Notes under the pieces: model-generated
What the model was told of the DNA's origin: nothing
Seen by the model: the letters and a program-made list of their open reading frames with translations, nothing else
Database searches by the model: none
Program-made: the position numbers and the translations under genes
Origin: Marasmius tenuissimus
Taxonomy: Eukaryota > Basidiomycota > Agaricomycetes > Agaricales > Marasmiaceae
Length of the DNA stretch: 64,000 nt
NCBI GenBank assembly: GCA_029532415.1
Contig: JAQOTA010000050.1
Coordinates: forward strand, 4,154,001 to 4,218,000
Direction of reading: 5' to 3'
Part shown: in pieces, positions 37,472-48,389 of the stretch
How positions within the stretch are numbered: position 1 is the first letter of the stretch
Layout of the letters: every line of letters starts with the position of its first letter

Positions 37472-39394
37472 ATGATAATCAACTCAAACGGCCTGTTCAT
37501 TCTCATCACCACGTTTGATGCATTCAGTAGCCCTGCTTCTTTCATTAACCAGAACTCGTGTTCGGATGGAACGTTTTACGGAAACTACCGAGATGGAAAT
37601 GCCCTACGCAGTGTCATGATTGTGGACGAGCCATGCCTTAATAGCATCACATGGACTCAAGAAGCTGCTGCGCATTTTACGGCGATTGACAAGGGGATAG
37701 GGCAACTCTTCTGGTTGGAAGAAGAAGCTGTGGACGCGTCATTGAAGGAACAGTCCCCAGGCGACGAATTCGTTCACTTCCTGGAGAACCTGATAGGGAC
37801 ACCCTCTTCATACCAGCACGATGCTGTCCAGGCCGTCCTCACCGACAATGGAGAGAACTCCCTCGTTTTCCACTCGGACAAGGCGGCTCTGGTCTCGCTG
37901 ACTCACGAGGCAGCAGCTACGCTGGATGCCATTCTTCCTAGGTTCTGGAAATATACGCCTCTACCTTCCTCCCCCGTCAACTACTTACCCGTACCACCCA
38001 CTGCGGTCGAGAGGGTCAGCCGTGTACTCGCTAAACTCAAGTTTGATCCCATCGTGGCTCGCCTGGTGAACGGAATATCCGCGTACCAGATGCGAAATGA
38101 CATACGCTTCCTCACAGGCGAAGATGGTCAATCAGGAATAGTCTCCAGGCACTCATTTGCGGCAGGCTCGAGGACAGCAGCAAGATGGTTGAAGGACAGG
38201 TTCGAGGAGACAGGAGCTACTTGCCAGTTGAAAGATTTCCTGGAGGGTTTTGCGCCAAACGTCGTGTGGTATGTCAGCATATATGCCCGTCCACAGTGCT
38301 ACAGTATCTGATTATCTCCTATAGTCGCTATGCATCCGAAACAAACACTACCGAGACAGTCTTGGTTAGTGCGCACTACGATAGTCGAGGAACCTTTGGA
38401 AGCACTCGTGCGCCCGGCGGTGATGATGACGGTTCTGGTAAGTGCCCGAACAAGACTCCGCGGTGCTCTCTTCAACCTTTGTTACAGGTACCATCGCACT
38501 ACTGGGTATCGCGCGGGCTATTGCAAACAATGGCGTGAAATTCCACGCGAATGTGGAGCTCGTTGCATTTGCTGGTGAAGAGCAAGGTCTTTTGGGCTCA
38601 AGGGCCTACGCAAGTCAGTTAGAAACCTCGCCGGTCGAACCAACTCTCATATCTTTGATCACCAGAGGAACTCCGAGAGGCAAATGCCAATCTGACTCTC
38701 ATGATTCAGGCAGACATGCTAGGCTATCACCACCCCGATGAACCGGCGCAATTGGGTCTTCCCGATCTGTAGGTACTCTTTAGTGGTCCCACTTCCCTTG
38801 ATATGCTGAATTCGCATAGAATCGGTACACCTGAGGTTACTCAGCTCGTCGCAAACGTATCCGCTTTATATAGCCCTGAGCTTACGGTCGGTTTCACACC
38901 GGTAAGTGTGCTGATGCTCTGCCCGTGCGGTGGTTCTGATATGATCCTAGGCTTGCTGTAGTGATCACCAGGTATGTAACTACCCCCCATGTTGTTAGAC
39001 GATATTTCGTTTATCCGATACCAAATCCTTCCCCCTCTGTAGTCGTTCCATCAAGAAGGTTTCCCCGCTACGCAGGTGTTCGAACGAGCAGGACCAAGTG
39101 AGCACGCTGAATGACCTCTATATTTTTCGTTCTGACGTCTCGCAGTCATAGACCCAATGTATCACAACAGCGGTAAGCATCATTTCATCTTTGTGTCTCC
39201 GCCTAGCCAATCGAGTTACTCGTGCAGGAGACTTGAGCGATCGTGAAAATTACGACTTCCAACAAATCAAGTCGATTGCCAAAGTCCAGGTAAGTTGGCA
39301 TGTTGTACCATCTAGTCCTTACCCTCGACTAATTTGCTTCAAGTTCGCAACGCTTCTTCACACAGCAGGGTTTGATATTGTGTTACGAGACTGA
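37472..39394 (+). CDS. Secreted M28 family aminopeptidase
   Basis: Zinc aminopeptidase, probably secreted or vacuolar (hydrophobic N-terminus MIINSNGLFILITTFDAFSS). A ~250-residue N-terminal region precedes the catalytic domain. The five zinc ligands are visible: His and Asp in SAHYDSRG, the bridging Asp in PGGDDDGSG, catalytic Glu and ligand Glu in AFAGEEQGLLGS, Asp in MIQADMLGY, and His in MYHNSGD. CCSDHQSFHQEGFPA near the C-terminus is also typical. Exons in the 3' half are short (39-120 nt) with many introns, one splitting QADMLG from the preceding LREANANLTL. It ends HTAGFDIVLRD. Confidence 0.9.
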
Positions 39395-41392
39395 TAGATG
39401 ATACCCAAATGTATCCAGCTATGTAGGCTGTCGGCCATAATGGAGGACTCTTTTGATTTAGCTTCTCAATCGCGACCAGTAGCTCTGTAGAGCTCTGCTC
39501 AATCCAGTGTTCCCGACTCCGATAAGGAGGAGTTTTGTCGTCCTCGAAATTAATTTTGCTAACTGGACTGTCTTATCCGGCAGAACGTGACTTTATGTGC
39601 GTTTATATTCATGTCACCTGAAATGTCTAATTCAACAAGGCAATCCTGTAATGCTAAGGGCACACGGGCGCGCCATTCCCCGACTCTTCGTTCTACAAAA
39701 ATGACGAACCGATCTTCCATGATTATTATCATCACCTAAGAAGAAACATTACCCGCAATATCCTAAACTATGTAATAAACATACATTGACTCTGCAGGAG
39801 ACTCGAATTCACTGTGGAGTTCCAACAGCTAAAGTCAACAGATACTCGTCATTCAGATAGAAGTATCCGACGACTATCCGGAACATGAATATTGTTTGTC
39901 ACCACGAAATATGGCGACCTCGTGGCGACCCCCCGGAGATGGACTGGCAATTTACCTCTAATCTGCAACCGGGTCGACAAATGAACAAATCATAACGAGG
40001 GACATGTATTTTCCTCCAGCTTTGCAGCGTTGGAGATCAGGATCCAGCCTTTTAGTAGGTACTTTTCCAATACGACGCGTGACATAGTTGAGGCTTCCCG
40101 ATATCTGAATCCGGAGCCCGTCGAATACCAGCATTTATCACTTACTTAGGCTTGACCTTGAAGCAGGGCCTTCATTTCCAGTGGCCACCGTGAAATACAG
40201 TCGCCCTCCCCCCGGGCAAAGCTCACCTACCAACCCATGACACAGCTGGGCGTGAATATTATTTTTGCACGGAAATATGCCAGAAAAATATGACGCCTCA
40301 CAGTTCAACACATATTCAGTCTGAAGATATTCAAAATTGAATTGAATTCCGCATATTTGGCAGCACAAATACTCACCGGAAAGTAAGGCGTCATATTTCT
40401 GCTTCATATTCCGCAACAAAATAAGTTTTTGCCCCAGCTGTGTGAATACCAACAGAAGGAGGCAAGATTACGGTGTAATCGACAGAATGCGTTGAGTTGC
40501 CACTGGTCCCCATTCGCTGTGTGGTTAAAGTCCGGGTTGAAGTACTCAAGGACGCCTAGTGAGATGGAAGGGTTGAAAATTAAAGGGACTTGTTTCCGTG
40601 GCTCAAAGGTACGAATATAGCACACGTGATGGAGGTCATGTGCTAGTTTGATATTCTCGCGTGGTTTGACGATCGAGCAGTTACAAAGCCCTCCTCTCCA
40701 GAGAGAGTCGGGGATCTGTCTTTAGAATATTATTAATACTTATGTCAGGTTTATACACAGCCTTTTCAGGCGCCTTGCCTCGTTCCAGCCGCTGTTGTTC
40801 TCTTTCTCACCTCCATCGGGAGTTCTCTACGCCAATTTAACATGACTGTATACTAGACTCTATGCATCCCAGTGTTTCCGCTCCTCTCTTTCGTTGTTTC
40901 CTCTGTGGATCTAAGTACCTGCAAGACGACGTGCGTCCGAAGTTTTGGAGTTGCTTAGCAGGAACTGTCGTGCGTGGTGGGTTTTGTAGAGCGCGATAGC
41001 TATAGGTTCTTGTTCGACGTTGGGGACCAAGTTCTCAGTTAACGTGTAGAAGGACATGCTTATAACCGTATTTTTTAGCATTGTACCGTAGTTTTTCTTA
41101 GTTTGTGTGGTTGTAGGGTACTTTCTTGACTTATACAATATCCGTTTAGGCTCTACTGATTATGGAACGAATCTCCATGCTTTTGCAGGTGAAGAGTCGG
41201 GAACCTTGCCGCCTGCGGGCGGCGCTACCGATGGTCAACAGCTTTCATTTAAGCGCTCAGATAAAACACTTCCAAGCCGCTTTGACACAAGATATCACGT
41301 GTCTGCCCCTATCAAATTTTTTTTCGCCTCGATCATCGGCACTTTTTTGGTCACTTCCCCCAATTCTTCCCTTTCCATCTACTGAAAGCGAC
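39395..41392. other. Gene-poor 2-kb gap
   Basis: The longest stretch in the window without a supported gene. AT-rich patches surround a long imperfect palindrome (40177-40508). No transposase, reverse transcriptase or long terminal repeat is visible. The last ~250 nt form the MTD1 promoter. Confidence 0.55.
40177..40508. repeat. Imperfect ~330-bp palindrome (fold-back element)
   Basis: Left arm 40177-40298 and right arm 40386-40508 are diverged inverted copies, centred at about 40342. The best block is AAATATGACGCCT (40286-40298) against AGGCGTCATATTT (40386-40398). Further paired blocks at matching distances are CACAGCTGGG (40241-40250) with CCCAGCTGTG (40433-40442), CGGAAATATG with CATATTCCG, and CCAGTGGC (40178-40185) with GCCACTGG (40499-40506). 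Arm lengths agree to within 1 nt. It may be a MITE-like fold-back relic or a hairpin-RNA source. Confidence 0.7.
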
Positions 41393-42971
41393 ATGGCCTC
41401 ATCTGGAACAGGAAAAGGCATTCTCCTCAAAGCCGACCCAATTGCGAATACCTTCCGAGAAGAAGTCAAAACTACGCTCGCCCAACGCGATCGACCCCCA
41501 AAGCTGGTCGGAATATTGGCAACTTCCTCAGAACCAAGTCGTCTGTATTCTGAGTTCACCAAGAAGCAATGCGAAGCTTTGGGATTCGAGTACTCTGTAC
41601 GGAAAACGGGCTCCGCGTCGTCTCCAGATCTTGCTGACGGCGATGGAGTCGAAGAGGCAATTTTGGAAGCAAATGAGGATGATAGTGTGGATGGTATTCT
41701 GGTACGTCGTGGTTCTTCGGTATCGGGATCGGGTTGAGCTTACTGCGCGTTAGGTCTACTTCCCCATCTTTGGGCCCCAGCAGGTTTGTTGAGGAGGTTG
41801 ATTTCGGATAACATCGGCGTGTTGACTTTCAAGATCGCCAGGATCACTATCTGCAACAGGTCAAAAGCTATTCGTCTTTTTACTTCTATCCGCTTCTGAA
41901 CTCCCGAGCATAGGTTGTTTCTCCGCTCAAAGACGTGGAAGGTCTTCACTTCAAGTTCCATTACAACCTCTACCACAAGTGAGGGCGCTTTGTCCATCGG
42001 TGGCTTTGACCTTGAATGGTTGTTCCCAGTGTTCGCTTCATTCGCCCCCAATCCTTGACAGCCGTTGTTACTACCACCTCAAATGATGCAGGTCTGACGG
42101 TGGCTGAGAACGACGAGCCACCAGTGGGAATGGTCAAGTCTATCATTCCTTGTACCCCGCTCGCAATCGTGAAGTCTCTCGAAGTTATCGGCGTCTATAA
42201 CAAAATCCTGCCTTACGGCGACCGGGCGTACGGAAAAACGATCTGCGTCATCAATCGGTGCGTGTTCTTCATCCCCAGCACGCAGTCATCGAATACTCAC
42301 TTGATTCTCGAAATAGATCGGAGGTTGTGGGGCGCCCTCTTGCAGCCCTCTTGGCTAATGACGGTGCTAGGGTGTTCTCGGTCGATATTGACTCAATTCA
42401 GGTTTGTCCTCTCGAAACTCCTCTCTCCCGCTCGTCCCGTCCGTATTCATTTTACGCGCCTCAGGAATACAATAAAAGGCCTGCCGCTGATTCATCGTCA
42501 GCGAGGCAATACCACCCCAGGCATGTAGTGCGACCGAGTAATCTCTCATTACAAGAGTGTCTTGCTCTGTCAGATGTGGTTGTATCAGCTGTCCCGAGTG
42601 CAAGCTACAAAGTTCAAACTGGGTGGCTCAAAGACGGATGCGTGTGCGTCAATGTTGCGGCGGAAAAGAATTTTGAAGCCAACGTAAGAGAAAAGGTAAG
42701 TCGTTTTGATTATCATGTCTCTCCAGAGTCCGCAGCATCTCATTCGCAAAACAAGGCCTCGATATATGTACCCGCAGTAGGCAAAGTGACTATCCTGATG
42801 CTTTTAAGGAATCTGTTGGTATTTTCGTCTTGCGTTTCACGCTTGGCCTGATGCCTATCTCCCCAGGTTACGATTGCAACACTACAAGACGATACTTCAG
42901 GAAACCGCGTCGTGAGGGTTACCCGTATAGAGACCGTCGATGACTTTCTGCACGCTGTCGAATCTGTCTAG
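41393..42971 (+). CDS. MTD1: NAD-dependent methylenetetrahydrofolate dehydrogenase (Mtd1)
   Basis: Oxidises 5,10-methylene-THF to methenyl-THF with NAD in cytosolic one-carbon metabolism. The fungal monofunctional type is indicated by length (about 350 residues) and by the absence of a formyl-THF synthetase domain. Motifs: LVGILATSSEPSRLYSEFTKKQCE, VYFPIFGPQQ (substrate site, intron-flanked), DHYLQQVVSPLKDVEGLHFK, IIPCTPLAIVKSLE, and the nucleotide-binding VINRSEVVGRPLAALLANDGA. Then SDVVVSAVPSASYKVQTGWL and YVPAVGKVTILML. The NAD-type family lacks the catalytic Lys of the trifunctional enzymes; I did not check this residue by residue. About eight introns. Confidence 0.92.
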
Positions 42972-43099
42972 ATATTTGTGAGCTAAAGTCAGTTATTTAA
43001 TACAGGAGCCAGATGAGACTGGCACGTAGATTAAAGTCCTGGGTCTGTACTAGTACTAGAGTAAAATAAGAATTCAGATGCACGTCTGAGCAAGCAGTG

Positions 43100-44032
43100 C
43101 TATCGGAAGTGAGCCTCAGTAATATCACGTAGTGTCGGTCCAGGACCGAGGCCCGGCGTGGAAGCCCCAGACGCAGTGGTTGGGGTAGCCATCCCAGACT
43201 GAGTGCCGTCGGCCATAAATCGAACCCGTTGACGATCGAACTGGTTATTATTAGGAGAGTAAGCAAATTTAGCGTAAAAGAATGGATCAGCCGCATACCT
43301 GAGGCAGTTTCGGCAGAAGTACGAATATCAAGGCTGTTATGTTGATGGCGAACAACCAAGGATTATAATTTGTGTAGTGGGTGGACGCGAGGAACCTGCG
43401 AACCGATGAAAATAAGAATTAGTTAGAGGGAGACGTAACAGAGGACGAAATATGTGAACACACAGAAAGCAGGGGACTGAGAACAACCACTTCTTCGCTG
43501 GTGTATACTGCGCACCGTCGTCAATCTGTTCCCACAAGGTAAGATCATCGTAGGCTCCGCCGTGCATATCAGATTGGAAAGGTATTCCAGTGACCCAGTG
43601 AAACATGAGATACGAAAGCTGTGAAGAGATTGAGCAGAAGTGAAGGAAAGAATGAACAGTTTACACACCGCAAGATAGGCGAGGTTAACGAAAGTCCAGC
43701 TGATTTGGGGAGTCATTCCGGGTACGGTGTCTATGATGATTTTACCGACGCAAATAAGTACGATGTGGATGAGCCATGCTCCTGCACAATTATGAACCAG
43801 TATCAGAAGGGTATCATAGAGAAAACAGAAGAGCAGACGCACCTTTTGCGTTGACCCAGCTAGCATTGTAATTCGAATAGGTGTTCTGGTCCACGACCTC
43901 CAGAGAGCGGCCACCGACCTTTTCGACCTTGACAAGACTGCCGCTGCGACCTCTTGTACGCATTGAAAGGGAGGAGGAATTTGCGAGACCAATGTTCAGT
44001 GAGGGTGGAACAGGTCTACCAAGACTCGCCAT
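43100..44032 (-). CDS. ORM1: Orm1/ORMDL sphingolipid regulator
   Basis: ER membrane protein that inhibits serine palmitoyltransferase and so sets sphingolipid synthesis. Conserved core: NASWVNAKGAWLIHIVLI, PQISWTFVNLAYLA, LSYLMFHWVTGIPFQ, the hallmark YDDLTLWEQIDDGAQYTPAKK, FLASTHYTNYNPWLFAIN and FVLLPKLPQ. Four helices are expected. The N-terminus (about 60 residues, MASLGRPVPP...) is Ser-rich with basic/Ser clusters (RTRGRSGSLVK), like the phosphoregulated N-termini of yeast Orm1/2. The C-terminus after FDRQRVRF has an extra Thr/Pro/Gly-rich tail (ATPTTASGASTPGLG) absent from the animal proteins. Four introns. Confidence 0.93.
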
Positions 44033-44187
44033 GACTTTTTATAAGTAACCACGTATGGTGAGAGTTGGTGGTGTGAGCCAAAGGAGACGGCGCTCGGTGA
44101 CCGGAGGCCCCGAGCTTACCCCATCCGGGCGTCAGGCGGGCGTTTCTCTCCTTACCCGACATTACCAGCACTTGGACTGAATCGGCA

Positions 44188-47100
44188 ATGAAGCTTCTTC
44201 ATTATTCTACCCTTTCTCCGCAAGGTCCTAGTGGTCTCTCTGCTATCCGATTCTCAGCACCTATTCGCGTTTCTCTTATCCGTATATTTCCTTCTGGAGC
44301 CCAGCCATTTGACCTTTCCCCAGACGTAATCGCGTGAGTGCTGGATTCTGGGCTGTTCCACGACTCCTGCTCAAGGTTTCTGCAGGAAAACAGAGCCAGA
44401 ATCATTCTACCTTGATGTTTTTTTCAATGCGCAGCCCTTGAAGCCCGCTGAATCGAAGGAGAAGCAGAGGGCACCAAATGCGCTTGTCCCAACTTCAATC
44501 GCTTATGCCGGAGGCCAGGCAGAGTTCACGATGGATTTGGGCACTGAAGTTCGTTTCCTTCGTGTAAACCGCGTCGAAATACTCATGAAAAGCTTAGTAT
44601 GCGACCCGTCTTATGATAATCAAAGGGCAATTCGATTTCGTGTCGATAGCCGTCTATGGAACCGTCGTGACGGACGCCCAGCCTGCTCTGGATAACCCCG
44701 AGCAGGTGCCCGCTATTAGCAACCCCCAGCCCGACCCAGTACCACTTTCTCGCCTCCTGGACGTGGCGAATGCAAAGGATCCAACAGAACTTGCGCAGCA
44801 ACTATTGTCACTCGTCCCAGACCCGCCCTCACTTCCTCTAGCCTCGCGTCTAGTCCTGTGCATGAAACCTGATACAGACGACTGGGAGGATCCAAGTTTT
44901 CCTCATCTATACGCCGACCTAGAAAGAGAACTTGATTCGGAGGACCTAATACTGGAAGACGCTGTAGACTGCCTTTCCCGTCCTATTCCCGAAGAGATAT
45001 CCAGGGAAGTCATCGCAAAGTTTTGGCAAGCCGTCGCTTCCAGCATTCAATCTCAGGTAGGACATTGAGAAATGTTTCCTCTTTGCAGTATGGCTTATAA
45101 CTCTCACACAGAATTCGACGCGTCAATCCTCCCTCATAGCACAACTCTTCAAGCTGACCTCTTCACAACACCCTTCTCTCGCCCTTGAACTTTGCGTGAG
45201 TGTCTCCTGTCAATGCAGATCTCGCGCCTCAATGACCAACGTCCTTCCAGCTTCACATTGACCCACAGGTGGTATTCGACCAAAACTCACTTGACTCCGA
45301 TTCGCTTCTCGATCTTCTGGATGCGGCGGCCAATGCCGACATAGCTCGTCATCTCAACTCACCATCGTTTCTGGATATCCTACAAGAGATACAGGACAAC
45401 TCATCTCACGACTTGAGTGCCCGAAAAGCCGCACGTCGACTTGCTGTGAGGATTACGTCCTGGGATACCTTTGAGGACTCCTTGACAAACACACAAGCTG
45501 ACTTTGATGTCGCGGTGGCGATGATAAAGGACATTGGCTCTGAGGAGCAATCCCTCGGGATATGGTTGGCTTCCATGACCCTGCACGACGACTTGGTCAC
45601 AAAACTTTCGGACAATCCCGCTAATCTACAACGCTATCCGAAGCTCTTCGGAAGGGGAGCATCTTCCTCCGTTTCGCATGACGACTTCATCGCGCTCGTG
45701 AGAGGGTACGTTGGGATCGCGAGTGTCTTCGCTGTGTGGTCATGGGCGGATAGCTTGGGCAATGATATGTGCCGAGAGCGCATTCTTGCCGTGCTTCATC
45801 TCTGGCAAGGAGTTGATGGTTATCACGAGGTCCGTTCCCTGTTCATTTTTTGTTTCGTTTCCCGACCTAAAATCTACTCGACTCGTTAGTTGGTCAACTT
45901 CTTCCTCCTCCTACGCCAGTTCTCCTTGCGATTGAAGTGGATAGCTTCCGATAATGAGATACCTCGAAAGTCGGGTGTCCTGGGCGAGCAGATCCTAGCC
46001 GACCTCGTAGAGGATCCGTTGGTTGTCTTGCACGAAGATGTCAACCAGGCTATCCTGGCCCTCGAGGAGCCTCTGTCCTACATCTCAGAGGCGGAGCTAC
46101 TCTCAATGCGTGAATTGGCATACGTCGCAGAGGATGGTCTGGCTGCAGCTATTGAAGAGATATACTTCACCAGCGCCCGCCCCTTGTCTCTCTGTCGCTT
46201 GCGCACCCTACGCTTATCGTTGGCCATGGTAAAGCGAGAGCTCGGAGACAGTGATGGCGGAGAATGGCGGATTATTGAGACAGTTCGAGATGATTACTCT
46301 GTCCCTTTCATGCCTCGATTAGTCCAGTTACTGCAGGACGTTTCTTCTGATCTCGACGAGTATTTCGTTGTCTCCCAACGTCCACCAGCTCCCCTAAAAC
46401 CAACATTAGTCGAACATCTCTTTCGTACTGTTGAAGAGCTGCTGGGTATAATAACACAACTGTCATCACAATTCCTTTTGACGACAGTTATTCTCCGCAA
46501 CTTGACCCTCAGCGTCGCGGACATCTTTGCCTGTACCGATGCAGCTGGCACGGTATTCTATCCTGACAGTGCCGCTTGTGCTTCAGCTGAAGCTGCGAGA
46601 CAGTTGTGCATTGACATCATGCTAAACATGTCTGGGCTCCACTTCCGGGTTGAACCCAACAGAAAGCTAGGCGCAGAAGTTGTCCTACGTGCACTGCTCA
46701 CCCACGCTCTGGAAAGCCACGAGCGCGATCCTGTTTATCACCTTCAGCAGGTTTTCTCGCTCATCAATCATGTTCTCCCCGTCTACACACCGGATAACCA
46801 AGCTTACGACGAGTGGCTATGCTCCGTGTTGCCTGCTATTCAGGCGGAAACCCTCGAATTCTTCCATCTCCTGGATCTCGAGCACAAAGTCCCGTTCATG
46901 AAAAGGCTGGTGGAGTTGGATCCAGATGGACTCGTCGGGTTTGGCGAGTGGCTGTTCATTGAGGAGCTCAGATATGCCACAACAGCTGTGAGGGAGTTAA
47001 TCGACACCGGAAATAGAGGTGCAGCTACCCAGGTGACACTGGGACACCACATAAACCTTCAGCTTCATTTCCTCCGACAAATCCTCCTGTTCAAAACAGA

Positions 47101-48026
47101 CAAGGCCTTCTCGTCGTGGTGCTTTGATCTATTGGGGCCGTCCTCCTCGGCGCCGGACGCAGCGCAGGCTTTCTCAGCTTTTATGCTGGAGACTCTAGAA
47201 GCACGAATAGTGTCGTCTGTTCTTAATGAGCTGGTTCAGCTCCTCATTGAACATTCGTCGCCACTCGCCTCGGATATGAAGAACGCCGTTCTCTTAGCCG
47301 GACTGCGGATATCGCAGCGCGACGTGGATCTCGTCCAATGGAACGATTTGGCAACTCTTCTTCAATCCCTACCCTCGCCTCCTCTAACGAGAGAGGCTAC
47401 CATAATGAGACGTGAGATCGGGCAAACACTTCTCGCACTCTCCAAGCCCGGCATCCCCCTGTCCAACGAATCGGCCACGGTAGTCGTGGCCATCATGGAG
47501 TGGTTGACAGCTCAAGAGGACAAGCACTTCACTCAGATCCCTGGCCTAAAGGCCGATGAGATGACCACCTTGTTCGATAAACTGGCATCTTCCCTGCCCT
47601 CCGAGTCTGAGAAGCTCTCTGGATTGAGGTCCAGCCTCTCTGTGGACGAAGACGAGCTTTTCCTTACCTCTGACATAAAACTAGTCGAGAGCATCGAGAT
47701 GTCGATTCGCGAACTAGAGTCCCTTCTAAAACACGAGGACACTGTCGAGAGGCCTTCCACACCAACCCGGAACAACGTTCCAGATGTTCTCGGCCTCGTG
47801 TTTTCTCCTCCGACCGCAGTGTTACGGTCACCAGAGGCCACCGGTCTCACAAAAACGTATACCAACAACGAATTTCGGGATCTTCGGGCGACTCCGACGG
47901 CAAGACAGAATACTAGCAGGCTTCCCAGTACCCATGGTGAGTTGTGTATGTATTCCATGGAGTGAACTGCAATGATAACCAGTAATTTCTACAGTTGACG
48001 TAGGTATTAACGGTCATTCGACCTGA
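44188..48026 (+). CDS. Virilizer-type subunit of the m6A mRNA methyltransferase complex
   Basis: Virilizer (VIRMA) is the large scaffold of the METTL3/METTL14-WTAP complex. The N-terminal domain pattern is present: a short opening strand, then PIRVSLIRIFPSGAQPFDL (animal equivalent: EVRVVPLG...), ESFYLDVFFNAQPLKP, and LMIIKGQFDFVSIAVYG, which matches the domain-closing RGWY..LTLAIYG. The remaining ~900 residues are an alpha-helical, HEAT-like repeat region with no other motif, ending in a disordered tail. The last exon after the 56-nt intron at 47943-47994 codes VDVGINGHST. The body is about 1,150 residues, with six or so introns, mostly near the 5' half. The call rests on the N-terminal domain; the rest is only consistent with it. 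Confidence 0.75.
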
Positions 48027-48389
48027 TTATGGTACTGATAATTTGTTCTGCATTCTTTTCTCTCTCTTCTCGTGTAACCTTTTCGCACTTCACCGCGGAT
48101 GGCCCCCCTGGATTCCGGAACTCACCAGGATTTCGAGGACGTAACCGCCTCCCCGACGTTGGTCCCAATCTCATACGCCTTCCAGCCACTTCCTACGCTA
48201 TTCAATACAATGACACAATAATAGATGAAAGCGAGAAAAAGTCCAAAAATCGTGATGGTACTACACTTAAATATAACGAAAGATTGGGACGACTCAGAAA
48301 ACATATTCCTGGATACGACACGGAAAAAAAATAAACAACCAAAAAAAGACACCACAACGACCCCTTGCAGGCGAGAAAAAAAAGGAGGC
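48027..48389. other. Intergenic between convergent genes
   Basis: Both 3' UTRs, with an A-rich tract (48230-48385). No gene seen. Confidence 0.5.

Noticed and set aside
44035..44044. TATAAAAAG on the minus strand just upstream of the Orm1 start
   Set aside because: Only a few nt from the ATG, too close to act as its TATA box unless the start codon is wrong; the conserved N-terminus gives no support for a later start.
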